The notes under the pieces: model-generated | What the model was told of the DNA's origin: nothing | The model's input: the letters and a program-made list of their open reading frames with translations, nothing else | Database searches by the model: none | Part shown: positions 1-5,360 of the stretch, piece by piece | How the letters are laid out: each line of letters opens with the position of its first letter | Position numbering within the stretch: position 1 is the stretch's first letter | NCBI GenBank assembly: GCA_029940345.1 | Contig: JAOZRC010000409.1 | Coordinates: 1-5,423 of the forward strand | DNA length: 5,423 bases | Reading direction: 5' to 3' | From: Desulfobacterales bacterium | Lineage (GTDB): Bacteria; Desulfobacterota; Desulfobacteria; Desulfobacterales; JAUCGF01 | Made by a program: the position numbers and the translations under genes

Positions 1-76
1 TGGAAATCAGAACCGCTCTCACGCTTTTGCAGCCGATTTAAGACTTTTCAAACAGACTCTAAGATATACTCATGAA

Positions 77-157
77 GGCCATAATTGGTGATTTTATATT
101 TGATCAATGCCTTAATTCATAGGCTTAAGACATATTTCAAAATCACCAATTATGACC
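77..157. repeat. Long inverted repeat (16 bp perfect arms, 19 bp with one mismatch)
   Basis: CATAATTGGTGATTTT at 80-95 is the exact reverse complement of 139-154. Two further pairs (77-78 with 156-157) follow a single mismatch, giving 18 of 19 matched bases. The 43-nt interior contains a smaller imperfect pairing, CTTAA at 111-115 with TTAAG at 125-129. No T-run follows either arm, so a simple intrinsic terminator is unlikely. It could be a small non-autonomous element of about 80 bp, the paired ends of a deleted insertion, or a structured RNA. The sequence alone does not separate these. Confidence 0.7.
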
Positions 158-600
158 GTGCCAAGTATAGCTATTGTAAACCACAGCATTCTTGACTAAA
201 AGATATAATTTTCATAACTGAACAGCCTTGATAAATTGAAAGTTAAAAAAATATGGGAAGGTTGCTGCATAATTTTGCTTTACTTGTCGATTTATTATTG
301 TTAAAAATAAAAGATACCATTTAAATTAGCTCAAAAGTAATTTACACGTCTTTAACGTAGAATGAATTGTAGTGCTGATAAACGATTTGCGAAATCGTTC
401 TTCTATAGCCATCTGATTTTGGTTTATTCTGGCATGTTTTTTTCTTGCAGTCCCCCATATAGTTACACCATGCCATTCTGACAAACAAATTGAGCCATAT
501 TATCCCCAAAACGGTTATTTTGGCAAGTGGGCAATTTTTGTGCCAGAACAAACCTAAATCCGACAACTATACGGCTTTTATATTATATGAACATCAAAAA

Positions 601-627
601 GTGTCAAACGGCAAATGAAGAATACCA
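601..627 (+). repeat. Left member of an inverted 27-bp repeat pair (possible insertion-sequence end)
   Basis: Aligned without gaps to the reverse complement of 5325-5351, 22 of 27 bases are identical, including the block CAAATGAAG (612-620). The repeat starts GTGTCAAAC and faces its partner across the six genes of the window. The TG...CA outer bases resemble IS21-type termini. No istA/istB-like transposase lies between the copies and I see no matching target-site duplication, so decayed or independent ends are as likely as one element. Confidence 0.5.
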
Positions 628-669
628 CAACTTTTAAATTTACACTTTAAACTTAAAGCTCCAGAGTAC

Positions 670-1419
670 ATGACGCCAGGAAAATCAACCCCTTCATCTG
701 AAAAACAAATCAAGCCCCTTCATAAAGGCGCAGGACATCGCAAAAGGCTGCGGGAAAAATTTCTGCGTTCAGGTTTAGACGGGTTCCTGGATTATGAAGT
801 AATTGAATTACTGTTAACTTTTGGGACCCCGCGCAGAGATTGCAAAGACGCTGCCAAAGCGGCGTTAAAAAAATTTAAAACCCTTCAAGGCGTATTTGAA
901 GCATCATCTGAAGAGTTGTGTGAAATAGATGATATTGGTCCGACCAATCCGATCGGCATCCTTCTGATCAAAGCCGTGGCTGACAGGTATCTTGAAAAAC
1001 GCTTATTGAAAAAAAACCCGCTTAATAATTCTAAGGACTTATACGACTTTTTATATCTGAGTATTGGTGAAAAACAGCGTGAATGTTTTCAAGTTGTTTT
1101 TCTGAACGCTAAAAATAAGGTGATTTCCACCGAAACCCTCTTCCAGGGAACCTTAACCGCCTCCGCCGTTTATCCGCGCGAAGTGGTGAATGCGGCGTTG
1201 CGCAACAATGCCTCAGCCATCATTTTTGCCCACAATCATCCCTCCGGAGACCCCGAACCGTCCCAGGAAGATATCGCCATAACACGCCAACTGATTTTTG
1301 CCTGTCGCGTCATGGGGATAACTGTTCATGAGCATTTAATCATTGGTGAAAAGAAATATTTCAGCTTTGCCGATAAGGGCTACATCGCCCAAATGAATCG
1401 CGAGTTTGAAAGACAATGA
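670..1419 (+). CDS. radC: RadC family protein (JAB/MPN+ domain)
   Basis: This is a 249-residue RadC (UPF0758) protein. The N-terminal part (about 20-110) is the UPF0758 N region, ending in a helix-hairpin-helix-like stretch at about 77-106. The C-terminal part (about 120-246) is the JAB/MPN+ metalloprotease-like domain. Its metal motif is complete: H188-N-H190-P-S-G, then S198 and D201, fitting HxHx7SxxD, with E155 or E171 as the likely upstream glutamate. The hairpin motif is degenerate (D88-I-G90-P) compared with the usual GIG core, and the protein is slightly longer than the usual ~225 residues because of a basic, Ser/Pro-containing leader of about 20 residues. Despite its name, a DNA-repair role for RadC is not established; a metal-dependent hydrolase activity is inferred from the fold. 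The ATG is the only good start, with a weak AGAG ribosome site. The stop overlaps the next gene by four bases (ATGA), so the two are probably coupled. The family assignment is secure; the function is not. Confidence 0.95.
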   Translation: MTPGKSTPSSEKQIKPLHKGAGHRKRLREKFLRSGLDGFLDYEVIELLLTFGTPRRDCKDAAKAALKKFKTLQGVFEASSEELCEIDDIGPTNPIGILLIKAVADRYLEKRLLKKNPLNNSKDLYDFLYLSIGEKQRECFQVVFLNAKNKVISTETLFQGTLTASAVYPREVVNAALRNNASAIIFAHNHPSGDPEPSQEDIAITRQLIFACRVMGITVHEHLIIGEKKYFSFADKGYIAQMNREFERQ

Positions 1420-1700
1420 CAACATCACCGCATCAAGATCGCAGACCTGCCTGTTTTGGCAGACTAGACCATGTTTTTCCCAAAGGCGAAAACGGATTGA
1501 GAAATTCTCCGGCTACTTGCATGTCATGTGAACTCAAGACGCCATGCCTACGCACCGCGATGCAAAGCAAAGCGCGTTTTGTCGTTCGTGAAGAGATGGT
1601 TGACCGGGCGTATTCATCCGGACGGCTCAATTTTTGGCAAAGATGGTCAAGGAAAAAGGCTGTTCATCGCCAAATGAATCAGAAGGACAATTCAGGTTAG
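1416..1700 (+). CDS. Small four-cysteine protein, function unknown
   Basis: This 94-residue soluble basic protein has four cysteines grouped at the N-terminal half: C13, C35, C38 and C44 (the last three as CxxCx5C). The set could bind zinc or an FeS cluster. Conserved-looking blocks are CFG (13-15), VFP (20-22), GLR (27-29), the CMSC...C segment, VREEMVDRAY (56-65) and a C-terminal RWS-RKK (76-81). I recall similar short proteins in Desulfobacterota genomes annotated only as hypothetical, but cannot confirm this here. The start overlaps the radC stop as ATGA, and the TAG stop abuts the next ATG, so it sits inside a tight operon. That position, the clustered cysteines and the lack of low-complexity sequence support a real gene. 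An antisense frame over 1433-1630 is judged a shadow. No function should be assigned; a small metal-dependent regulatory or adaptor protein is speculation. Confidence 0.8.
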   Translation: MTTSPHQDRRPACFGRLDHVFPKGENGLRNSPATCMSCELKTPCLRTAMQSKARFVVREEMVDRAYSSGRLNFWQRWSRKKAVHRQMNQKDNSG

Positions 1701-2453
1701 ATGTTTTCTGATTTATCCAAACGACGTCGGTTGCTTATTATTGCGCTTATCGTTCTGGCCGTTTTTATTCCGGTTTATTATTACCGCCTGTTGTTATGGA
1801 AACACCTCGCTGATTTCAGCGCCTTTATTACGGACAAAGAGCAAATTGAAGCTTTTATCAGTTCTTTCGGGTGGAGTGCGCCACTCGTTTTTATCAGTTT
1901 TCAGATTCTCCAGGTTATTTTAGCCCCGTTCCCCGGTGAAATCACGGGTGCGATCGGCGGCTATCTTTTCGGCACGTTTAAAGGATTTTTCTTTTCGACC
2001 ATCGGTTTGACCGCAGGATCATGGATTAATTTTGTAATCGGACGATTTTTAGGCCAACGTTATGTCAGGAAATTGATCCCGCCCAAACAAACCGAGCGCA
2101 TGGATACCATCTTGAAACGCCAAGGCATCCTGGTTATTTTTATACTGTTTCTGTTTCCGGGATTTCCCAAAGATTATCTATGCCTGTTTTTAGGCATCAC
2201 CTCCATCGCACCCAAGCTATTTTTGATTTTGTCAGCAGTGGGACGTATGCCCGGAACCTTTCTTCTGAGTCTCCAGGGAGGGGCGCTTTCAGATAAGCAA
2301 TATGGTCTGTTTTTTATCGTGTTAAGCGTGTGTGTGGTGGGTCTGGTGTTGATTTTTCGGTATCGGGAAAATTTGTACCGGTGGATGGAAAGATATCAAA
2401 GCCAAACTAAAAACGCCCAACATACGGAAACCAAAAATAAAAAGCCGCGTTGA
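1701..2453 (+). CDS. TVP38/TMEM64 family membrane protein (VTT/SNARE-associated domain)
   Basis: This 250-residue integral inner-membrane protein has a basic N-terminus (KRRR, 7-10) followed by a hydrophobic helix at about 11-30. Hydrophobic segments then lie near 62-76, 82-115, 142-175 and 203-220. The VTT (SNARE-associated, DedA-like) domain covers about 60-195. Its signatures are PFPGE (76-80) before a glycine-rich ITGAIGGYLFG re-entrant-like segment, FPGFPKD (152-158), LGITSI (164-169) and GRMPG (181-185). The tail after about 225 is charged and ends in Lys/Arg. DedA/VTT proteins are linked to lipid and polyprenyl-phosphate flipping and membrane homeostasis; the substrate of this member is unknown. 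Position 158 holds D after FPGFPK, where many relatives have a different dipeptide. The ATG directly follows the upstream TAG, with AAGGA at 1683-1687 (13 nt away, rather long), so translation probably depends on coupling. The stop codon lies in the loop of the downstream terminator. Confidence 0.9.
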   Translation: MFSDLSKRRRLLIIALIVLAVFIPVYYYRLLLWKHLADFSAFITDKEQIEAFISSFGWSAPLVFISFQILQVILAPFPGEITGAIGGYLFGTFKGFFFSTIGLTAGSWINFVIGRFLGQRYVRKLIPPKQTERMDTILKRQGILVIFILFLFPGFPKDYLCLFLGITSIAPKLFLILSAVGRMPGTFLLSLQGGALSDKQYGLFFIVLSVCVVGLVLIFRYRENLYRWMERYQSQTKNAQHTETKNKKPR

Positions 2454-2464
2454 GCGGCCTTTTT
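2440..2464. terminator. Bidirectional intrinsic terminator between convergent genes
   Basis: GCCGC (2444-2448) pairs with GCGGC (2454-2458) around the 5-nt loop GTTGA, followed by TTTTT (2460-2464). Read on the other strand, the same hairpin is followed by a T-rich run from the A's at 2436-2443. It can therefore end both the radC operon and the convergent response-regulator gene (stop at 2492). The loop contains the TGA stop (2451-2453) of the membrane protein gene. The 5-bp GC stem is short, so efficiency is uncertain. Confidence 0.75.
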
Positions 2465-2491
2465 ATTATGGGATGCAATTTCAGATTTGTT

Positions 2492-3094
2492 TCACCCATC
2501 AATAACATGCGAATGCTGGCTGATGGCATGAACCGGAGCAATGGCTCCATTCCGCTTAGAGATCGCATCCTTTATAACGGCTCTCATTTTGGCTTCAGCT
2601 TTTTCAGGCGTATTCGCCTCCACCAGTTCCTTGATTGCCGGGCAAAATTGGTAATATTTGGCATTTAATTCGTATGTTACACACGGAATGCGATGTTCCT
2701 GGCCCTTAATCCTTTTGATATGGGGGTTTTTAATCTGGTCGGCCAGAACTTTTCTTAAATCTATGTTTGACGTCATCTTATCTAACGACTCATTCACGCC
2801 CGTATTCTGCGCTTCACGTTCAATTTCATCCGTTAGCGTTGCCGTCAGCAGGATCACCGGAACCGTTTGATATTTTTTCAACGATCTGATTTTTTTTACA
2901 AAAGTCAATCCATCTCCATCGTGCAACTTGTAATCTATGATAAAACAGGTAATATCCGGCTCATCGGCAATCAGTTTCAATGCGTCTCCGATAGACTGCG
3001 CTGTGGTCACGTCAGCCACATCTTCGAAGGTTTTCTGGAAAAGAATCTGATTAATACGACTGTCTTCAAGATGGAAAAATGTTTGTTTTTGCAT
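2492..3094 (-). CDS. Orphan response regulator: REC domain plus HicB-like C-terminal domain
   Basis: This is a 200-residue cytoplasmic signalling protein. Residues 1-118 form a receiver domain with every key residue: acidic pair E10-D11, phospho-acceptor D54 in IIDYKLHDGDG, T84 and K106. No DNA-binding, cyclase or phosphodiesterase motif follows. Instead residues about 135-180 read as strand (VTYEL), strand (KYYQF), C151-P152, a short loop, then TPEKAEAKMRAVIKDAI as an amphipathic helix. That order resembles the HicB-type partial RNase H-like fold (Y/F-xxxCPxL ... T-x-EEA ... helix), but this is my pattern reading, not a search result. The last 20 residues are His/Ala-rich with little structure. 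It could act by protein-protein interaction, as single-domain regulators do. No kinase is in the window. The ATG at 3094 has only a weak A-rich upstream site. It converges on the radC operon, sharing its terminator. The REC call is firm; the C-terminal call is tentative. Confidence 0.9.
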   Translation of the reverse strand: MQKQTFFHLEDSRINQILFQKTFEDVADVTTAQSIGDALKLIADEPDITCFIIDYKLHDGDGLTFVKKIRSLKKYQTVPVILLTATLTDEIEREAQNTGVNESLDKMTSNIDLRKVLADQIKNPHIKRIKGQEHRIPCVTYELNAKYYQFCPAIKELVEANTPEKAEAKMRAVIKDAISKRNGAIAPVHAISQHSHVIDG

Positions 3095-3428
3095 TGTTTT
3101 ACTTTTTTATGCTCTTTTGTGTTTAAAGCCGCCTGCTTGCTCAAGTTTTCGACCTGTGCGGTTGCTATCAGATGTAGGGTGGGCAACGTTCTTCCGCTGT
3201 CCTGATTTATAGCTGATACCAAGGTGTCGCATCGGAAATAGTTTAAAGCAATTAACTTTGCCCACCATTTTTAGTGAATCGGTGGGCATCGCCGACAAAG
3301 AAAGATAGGCGCTGTATACGAGATCATTTTCCGGCGATGCCCACCCTACCGATAATTGTAACCGCACATGCTGAAGTTTTTCAAATATGATATTCTGATT
3401 TTTTTTTTTGATCCTATCAATTTTTTAC
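3095..3428. other. Intergenic gap holding a hairpin repeat element
   Basis: This 334-bp gap separates two minus-strand genes. Most of it (3174-3349) is a two-hairpin repeat. The rest, 3095-3173 on the response-regulator side, would carry that gene's promoter and leader, but I see no convincing -35/-10 pair. Near 3399-3409 there is an 11-T run followed by the inverted repeat TTGAT-CCT-ATCAA (3408-3420) and a six-T run (3421-3426). This is the downstream end of the YkgJ-like gene, yet on the minus strand the hairpin is followed by A's, so it is not a terminator for that gene. Confidence 0.6.
3174..3349. repeat. MITE-like repeat of two hairpins with GTAGGGTGGGCA terminal inverted repeats
   Basis: The outer ends, GTAGGGTGGGCA (3174-3185) and TGCCCACCCTAC (3338-3349), are exact reverse complements. 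Inside are two stems: GGTGGGCAACGTT (3178-3190) with 3254-3266 (one mismatch), and GGTGGGCATCGCCG (3281-3294) with 3332-3345 (14 bp perfect). Loops are 63 and 37 nt. A second copy starts at 5361 with the same first ten bases. GTAGGGTGGG-type intergenic repeats occur in several bacterial lineages; mobility is inferred. No clear target duplication is present. It may insulate or end transcription of the YkgJ-like gene. Confidence 0.8.
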
Positions 3429-4121
3429 TTAAACATAATCATCTTGTATTTGCAAGAGCGCATTTAAAATCGGACTGATTTTTTCCCTGTGTTCAGGGGG
3501 CGTCAGCAAAACTTTTAACGGCTGATTGACAATCAGGCTGCCGGATGCCTGTTTTGGCACATTTTCCCGAATGCCTTGACGATGAGCGGTTGTGTTTATA
3601 AAAATAAGGATGTCGGTCATATTGCCAAAAAAGTTACCGGCATCAATATGTTCAATATATTGCAGGAAAAGATTATTGACGCTGATCACAAACGGATCAA
3701 CATCGGCATAACCGTTAATCCTACAATCGGTCGTGGAAACGAAACAGCGACATCCGAAGGGCCTGACCGGGTACAAGGGGCACTGATTGTCAACCAGTAA
3801 GGAACATTCTCCCCAGTGAGGATCACTTTCCTCATCCGGGATGGCTTGACCTTGAACACACAGTTCGGCCAATCGGTTAGTTGTTATTCCTGGTAAAAAA
3901 CGCCTGTTATCGGATACGGTATTGAGGCGGTCGAATAAATCAGTTTTATCCTTGGCAGCCAATTCTTCAGCGATTAAATCACCTTCGAGGGTTGTCATCG
4001 TCACATTACAGGTACAACATGCGGCGCAATAGCGACGACATGCTGTCGACCAGGTGTTTGCCATTGAATCATAAATCTTGTATATTTTTTTTAAAACAGC
4101 TAATTTGTCAGTATAATTCAT
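3429..4121 (-). CDS. YkgJ/UPF0153-like cysteine-cluster protein (putative metal binding)
   Basis: This 230-residue soluble protein has cysteine spacing like the YkgJ/UPF0153 (PF03692) family, predicted to bind zinc or iron. The N-terminal cluster is C28xxxC32xxC35C36xC38 (CRRYCAACCTC), a variant of the usual CxxCxxCC with three residues in the first gap. It is followed by TTLEGDLIAEEL (43-54), a typical position for the family's T..E motif. The second half has C106 (GECSLL), then NQCPLYPVRPFGCRCF (112-127) with C114, C124, C126, and C133. The motif CPLY..RP.GCR matches the family's C-terminal Cys/RP signature. The last ~90 residues carry no recognisable motif. The biochemical role of the family is unproven. 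The start is well placed: GGGAG (minus strand, 4135-4131) lies 9 nt before the ATG. It is divergent from the DUF362 ferredoxin gene 49 bp away, and both encode Cys-rich products, suggesting a common metal/FeS theme. Confidence 0.8.
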   Translation of the reverse strand: MNYTDKLAVLKKIYKIYDSMANTWSTACRRYCAACCTCNVTMTTLEGDLIAEELAAKDKTDLFDRLNTVSDNRRFLPGITTNRLAELCVQGQAIPDEESDPHWGECSLLVDNQCPLYPVRPFGCRCFVSTTDCRINGYADVDPFVISVNNLFLQYIEHIDAGNFFGNMTDILIFINTTAHRQGIRENVPKQASGSLIVNQPLKVLLTPPEHREKISPILNALLQIQDDYV

Positions 4122-4170
4122 GTAGAAATGCTCCCAAATATAAAATTAATCAAGAAGGAGGAACAAGGTC
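4122..4170. promoter_or_regulatory. Divergent intergenic region with both ribosome-binding sites
   Basis: This 49-bp space carries the Shine-Dalgarno sites of both divergent genes: GGGAG (minus, read from CTCCC at 4131-4135) and AAGGAGG (plus, 4155-4161), each 9 nt before its ATG. The centre is A/T-rich (AAATATAAAATTAAT, 4136-4150). With so little room, one promoter likely lies inside the other gene's start. TATAAT at 4112-4117, within the first codons of the YkgJ-like gene, could be the plus-strand -10, but no good -35 is visible. Such overlap would make the two genes compete or co-regulate. Confidence 0.45.
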
Positions 4171-5277
4171 ATGTCAAGCACTGTTTATTTTATCGATTTA
4201 AGAGCATCTTTCAAGAAAAATCTGATGACCAAAATTGATCTGCTATTAGACGCCGCCGGCCTGTCCCAAATTATTAAAAAAAAAGACCTGGTTGCGGTTA
4301 AACTTCATTTCGGAGAAGCAGGCAACGCGGCGTTTGTTCACCCGGTATTTATTCGTCAAATCGTAGGATGCCTGAAAAAAGCAGGCGGTGATCCCTTTTT
4401 GACCGATGCAAATACGTTATATGCCGGTACACGCAGTGATTCTTTGACCCATATCCGCACTGCTATTCAAAATGGTTTCGCTTTTTCCGTTGCGGACGCC
4501 CCCATTATCATTGCCGATGGCTTGCGAGGTAAAAGCGAAACCGCTGTTACCATTAACCGAAGCCACTTCCAGGAAGTCTATATCGGAACTGAAATTATTC
4601 AGGCGGATGCGCTGGTGTCAGTGGCACATTTCAAAGGCCACGAGCTTGCCGGTTTTGGTGGAACTCTTAAAAACCTCGGTATGGGATGCGCTTCACGCAG
4701 GGGCAAGATGGCGCAGCATTCCGGACTGGGGCCCAAGGTTGTCATTAAAAAATGTGTCGGCTGCGGGGAGTGTATCGATCATTGCTCCCAGGCGGCGCTT
4801 TCCCTGGTTGAAGAAAAAGCGCTGATTGACGCAGAAAAATGTATTGGCTGCGGGGAGTGTATCTTGGTATGCCCCAATAATGCTATCCAGGTTCGCTGGA
4901 ACCAGTCAGTCCCCCTCTTTTTGGAGAAAATGGTTGAATACACAGAGGGGGTACTCCAAAACAAAGCGGGTAAAGCCATATTTATCAATGTTATCAATAA
5001 TGTATCACCGGCGTGTGACTGCCCGCCATTCAACGATGCTCCGATTGTGAGAGACATCGGCTTTTTAGCGAGCCTTGATCCGGTTGCCATTGATCGGGCT
5101 TCCGTTGATCTGGTCAATGCTGAAAAAGCGCTTGAAGGCTCATGCCTGAAAGTCAACACCGCTCCGGGGGAAGATAAATTCCGAGGCGTTTATCCAAAAG
5201 TGGACTGGACCACCCAGTTTGACTATGCCGAACAACTGGGATTGGGAAGTTGTGATTACAAATTGGTTAAAATCTGA
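4171..5277 (+). CDS. DUF362 domain protein with two [4Fe-4S] ferredoxin motifs
   Basis: This 368-residue protein has the DUF362 (PF04015) fold across its length, with two bacterial-ferredoxin motifs inserted at about 190-240. The N-terminal half has KLHFGE (44-49), LTDANTLY (77-84) and the family hallmark HFKGHELAGFGGTLKNLGMG (153-172). FeS motif 1 is C195xxC198xxC201xxxC205, followed by S rather than the usual P. Motif 2 is C224xxC227xxC230xxxC234-P. Both can hold a [4Fe-4S] cluster. The C-terminal half has C282-D-C284-PP, then DIGFLASLDPVAIDRASVDL (295-314), a strong DUF362 signature. No signal peptide or membrane segment is seen, so it is probably cytoplasmic. The family is common in anaerobes; its reaction is unknown, and electron transfer by the clusters is inferred. 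The AAGGAGG site 9 nt upstream fixes the start. The YkgJ-like gene is divergent; nothing follows in the operon within the window. Confidence 0.92.
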   Translation: MSSTVYFIDLRASFKKNLMTKIDLLLDAAGLSQIIKKKDLVAVKLHFGEAGNAAFVHPVFIRQIVGCLKKAGGDPFLTDANTLYAGTRSDSLTHIRTAIQNGFAFSVADAPIIIADGLRGKSETAVTINRSHFQEVYIGTEIIQADALVSVAHFKGHELAGFGGTLKNLGMGCASRRGKMAQHSGLGPKVVIKKCVGCGECIDHCSQAALSLVEEKALIDAEKCIGCGECILVCPNNAIQVRWNQSVPLFLEKMVEYTEGVLQNKAGKAIFINVINNVSPACDCPPFNDAPIVRDIGFLASLDPVAIDRASVDLVNAEKALEGSCLKVNTAPGEDKFRGVYPKVDWTTQFDYAEQLGLGSCDYKLVKI

Positions 5278-5360
5278 CTCATTTCCTTCAAATATCTAAT
5301 TCGGAATGTACCAGTTTACACTGTTGGCATCCTTCATTTGTCGGTTTACACATTTTTAAT
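5278..5360. other. Downstream spacer with an insertion-sequence-like end
   Basis: This spacer has no gene. It holds GTGTAAAC twice on the minus strand with 30-bp spacing (within 5312-5321 and 5342-5351). Repeated short motifs near a terminus are typical of IS21-family ends. The outer copy belongs to the 27-bp repeat at 5325-5351. No intrinsic terminator for the DUF362 gene is evident before the hairpin repeat that begins at 5361. Confidence 0.5.
5325..5351 (-). repeat. Right member of the inverted 27-bp repeat pair (possible insertion-sequence end)
   Basis: Its reverse complement matches 601-627 at 22 of 27 positions without gaps. The outermost bases TTTACA (5345-5350) correspond to the TGT start at the left copy. 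A second GTGTAAAC motif lies 30 bp further inward only on this side. The two copies face each other across 4.7 kb containing no transposase. Confidence 0.5.

Larger units (their letters stand above)
1..669. other. AT-rich intergenic region without a credible gene
   Basis: No reading frame here looks like a real protein. A 74-codon minus-strand frame at 342-566 opens on TTG, lacks a purine-rich ribosome site and resembles nothing I know. The stretch holds a strong inverted repeat (77-157) and a 27-bp sequence at 601-627 that recurs inverted at 5325-5351. A weak promoter for radC is possible: CCGACA at 560-565 followed by the AT-rich run TATATTATAT at 579-588. Spacing would be 15 bp to TATTAT (581-586) or 17 bp to TTATAT (583-588). 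That promoter is only an inference. The low GC, lack of coding and repeat content fit decayed mobile DNA. Confidence 0.6.

Noticed and set aside
2..91. Possible C-terminal end of a gene entering from the left
   Set aside because: 29 open codons are too few to be meaningful, another frame is open almost as long, and the residues match no family I recognise.
342..566. Minus-strand 74-codon frame
   Set aside because: It starts on TTG with no ribosome site, lies in AT-rich intergenic DNA and shows no recognisable motif or family pattern.
3007..3222. Minus-strand 71-codon frame overlapping the response regulator start
   Set aside because: It is out of frame with a clear REC domain and its upstream part runs into the repeat.
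3107..3367. Minus-strand 86-codon frame
   Set aside because: It is a chance reading through the two-hairpin repeat; such repeats often give spurious frames of this kind.
3399..3426. T-run plus TTGAT/ATCAA hairpin as a terminator for the YkgJ-like gene
   Set aside because: On the minus strand the hairpin is followed by A's, and the stem is only 5 AT-rich pairs, so it does not fit an intrinsic terminator in that direction.
4779..5159. Antisense 126-codon frame
   Set aside because: It lies wholly within the DUF362 gene, whose motifs are strong; this is a shadow.
591..5360. Target-site duplication around the facing 27-bp repeats
   Set aside because: The flanks (ending CAAAAAG at 601 and starting CATTTTTAAT at 5351) share no matching direct repeat of 4-8 bp.
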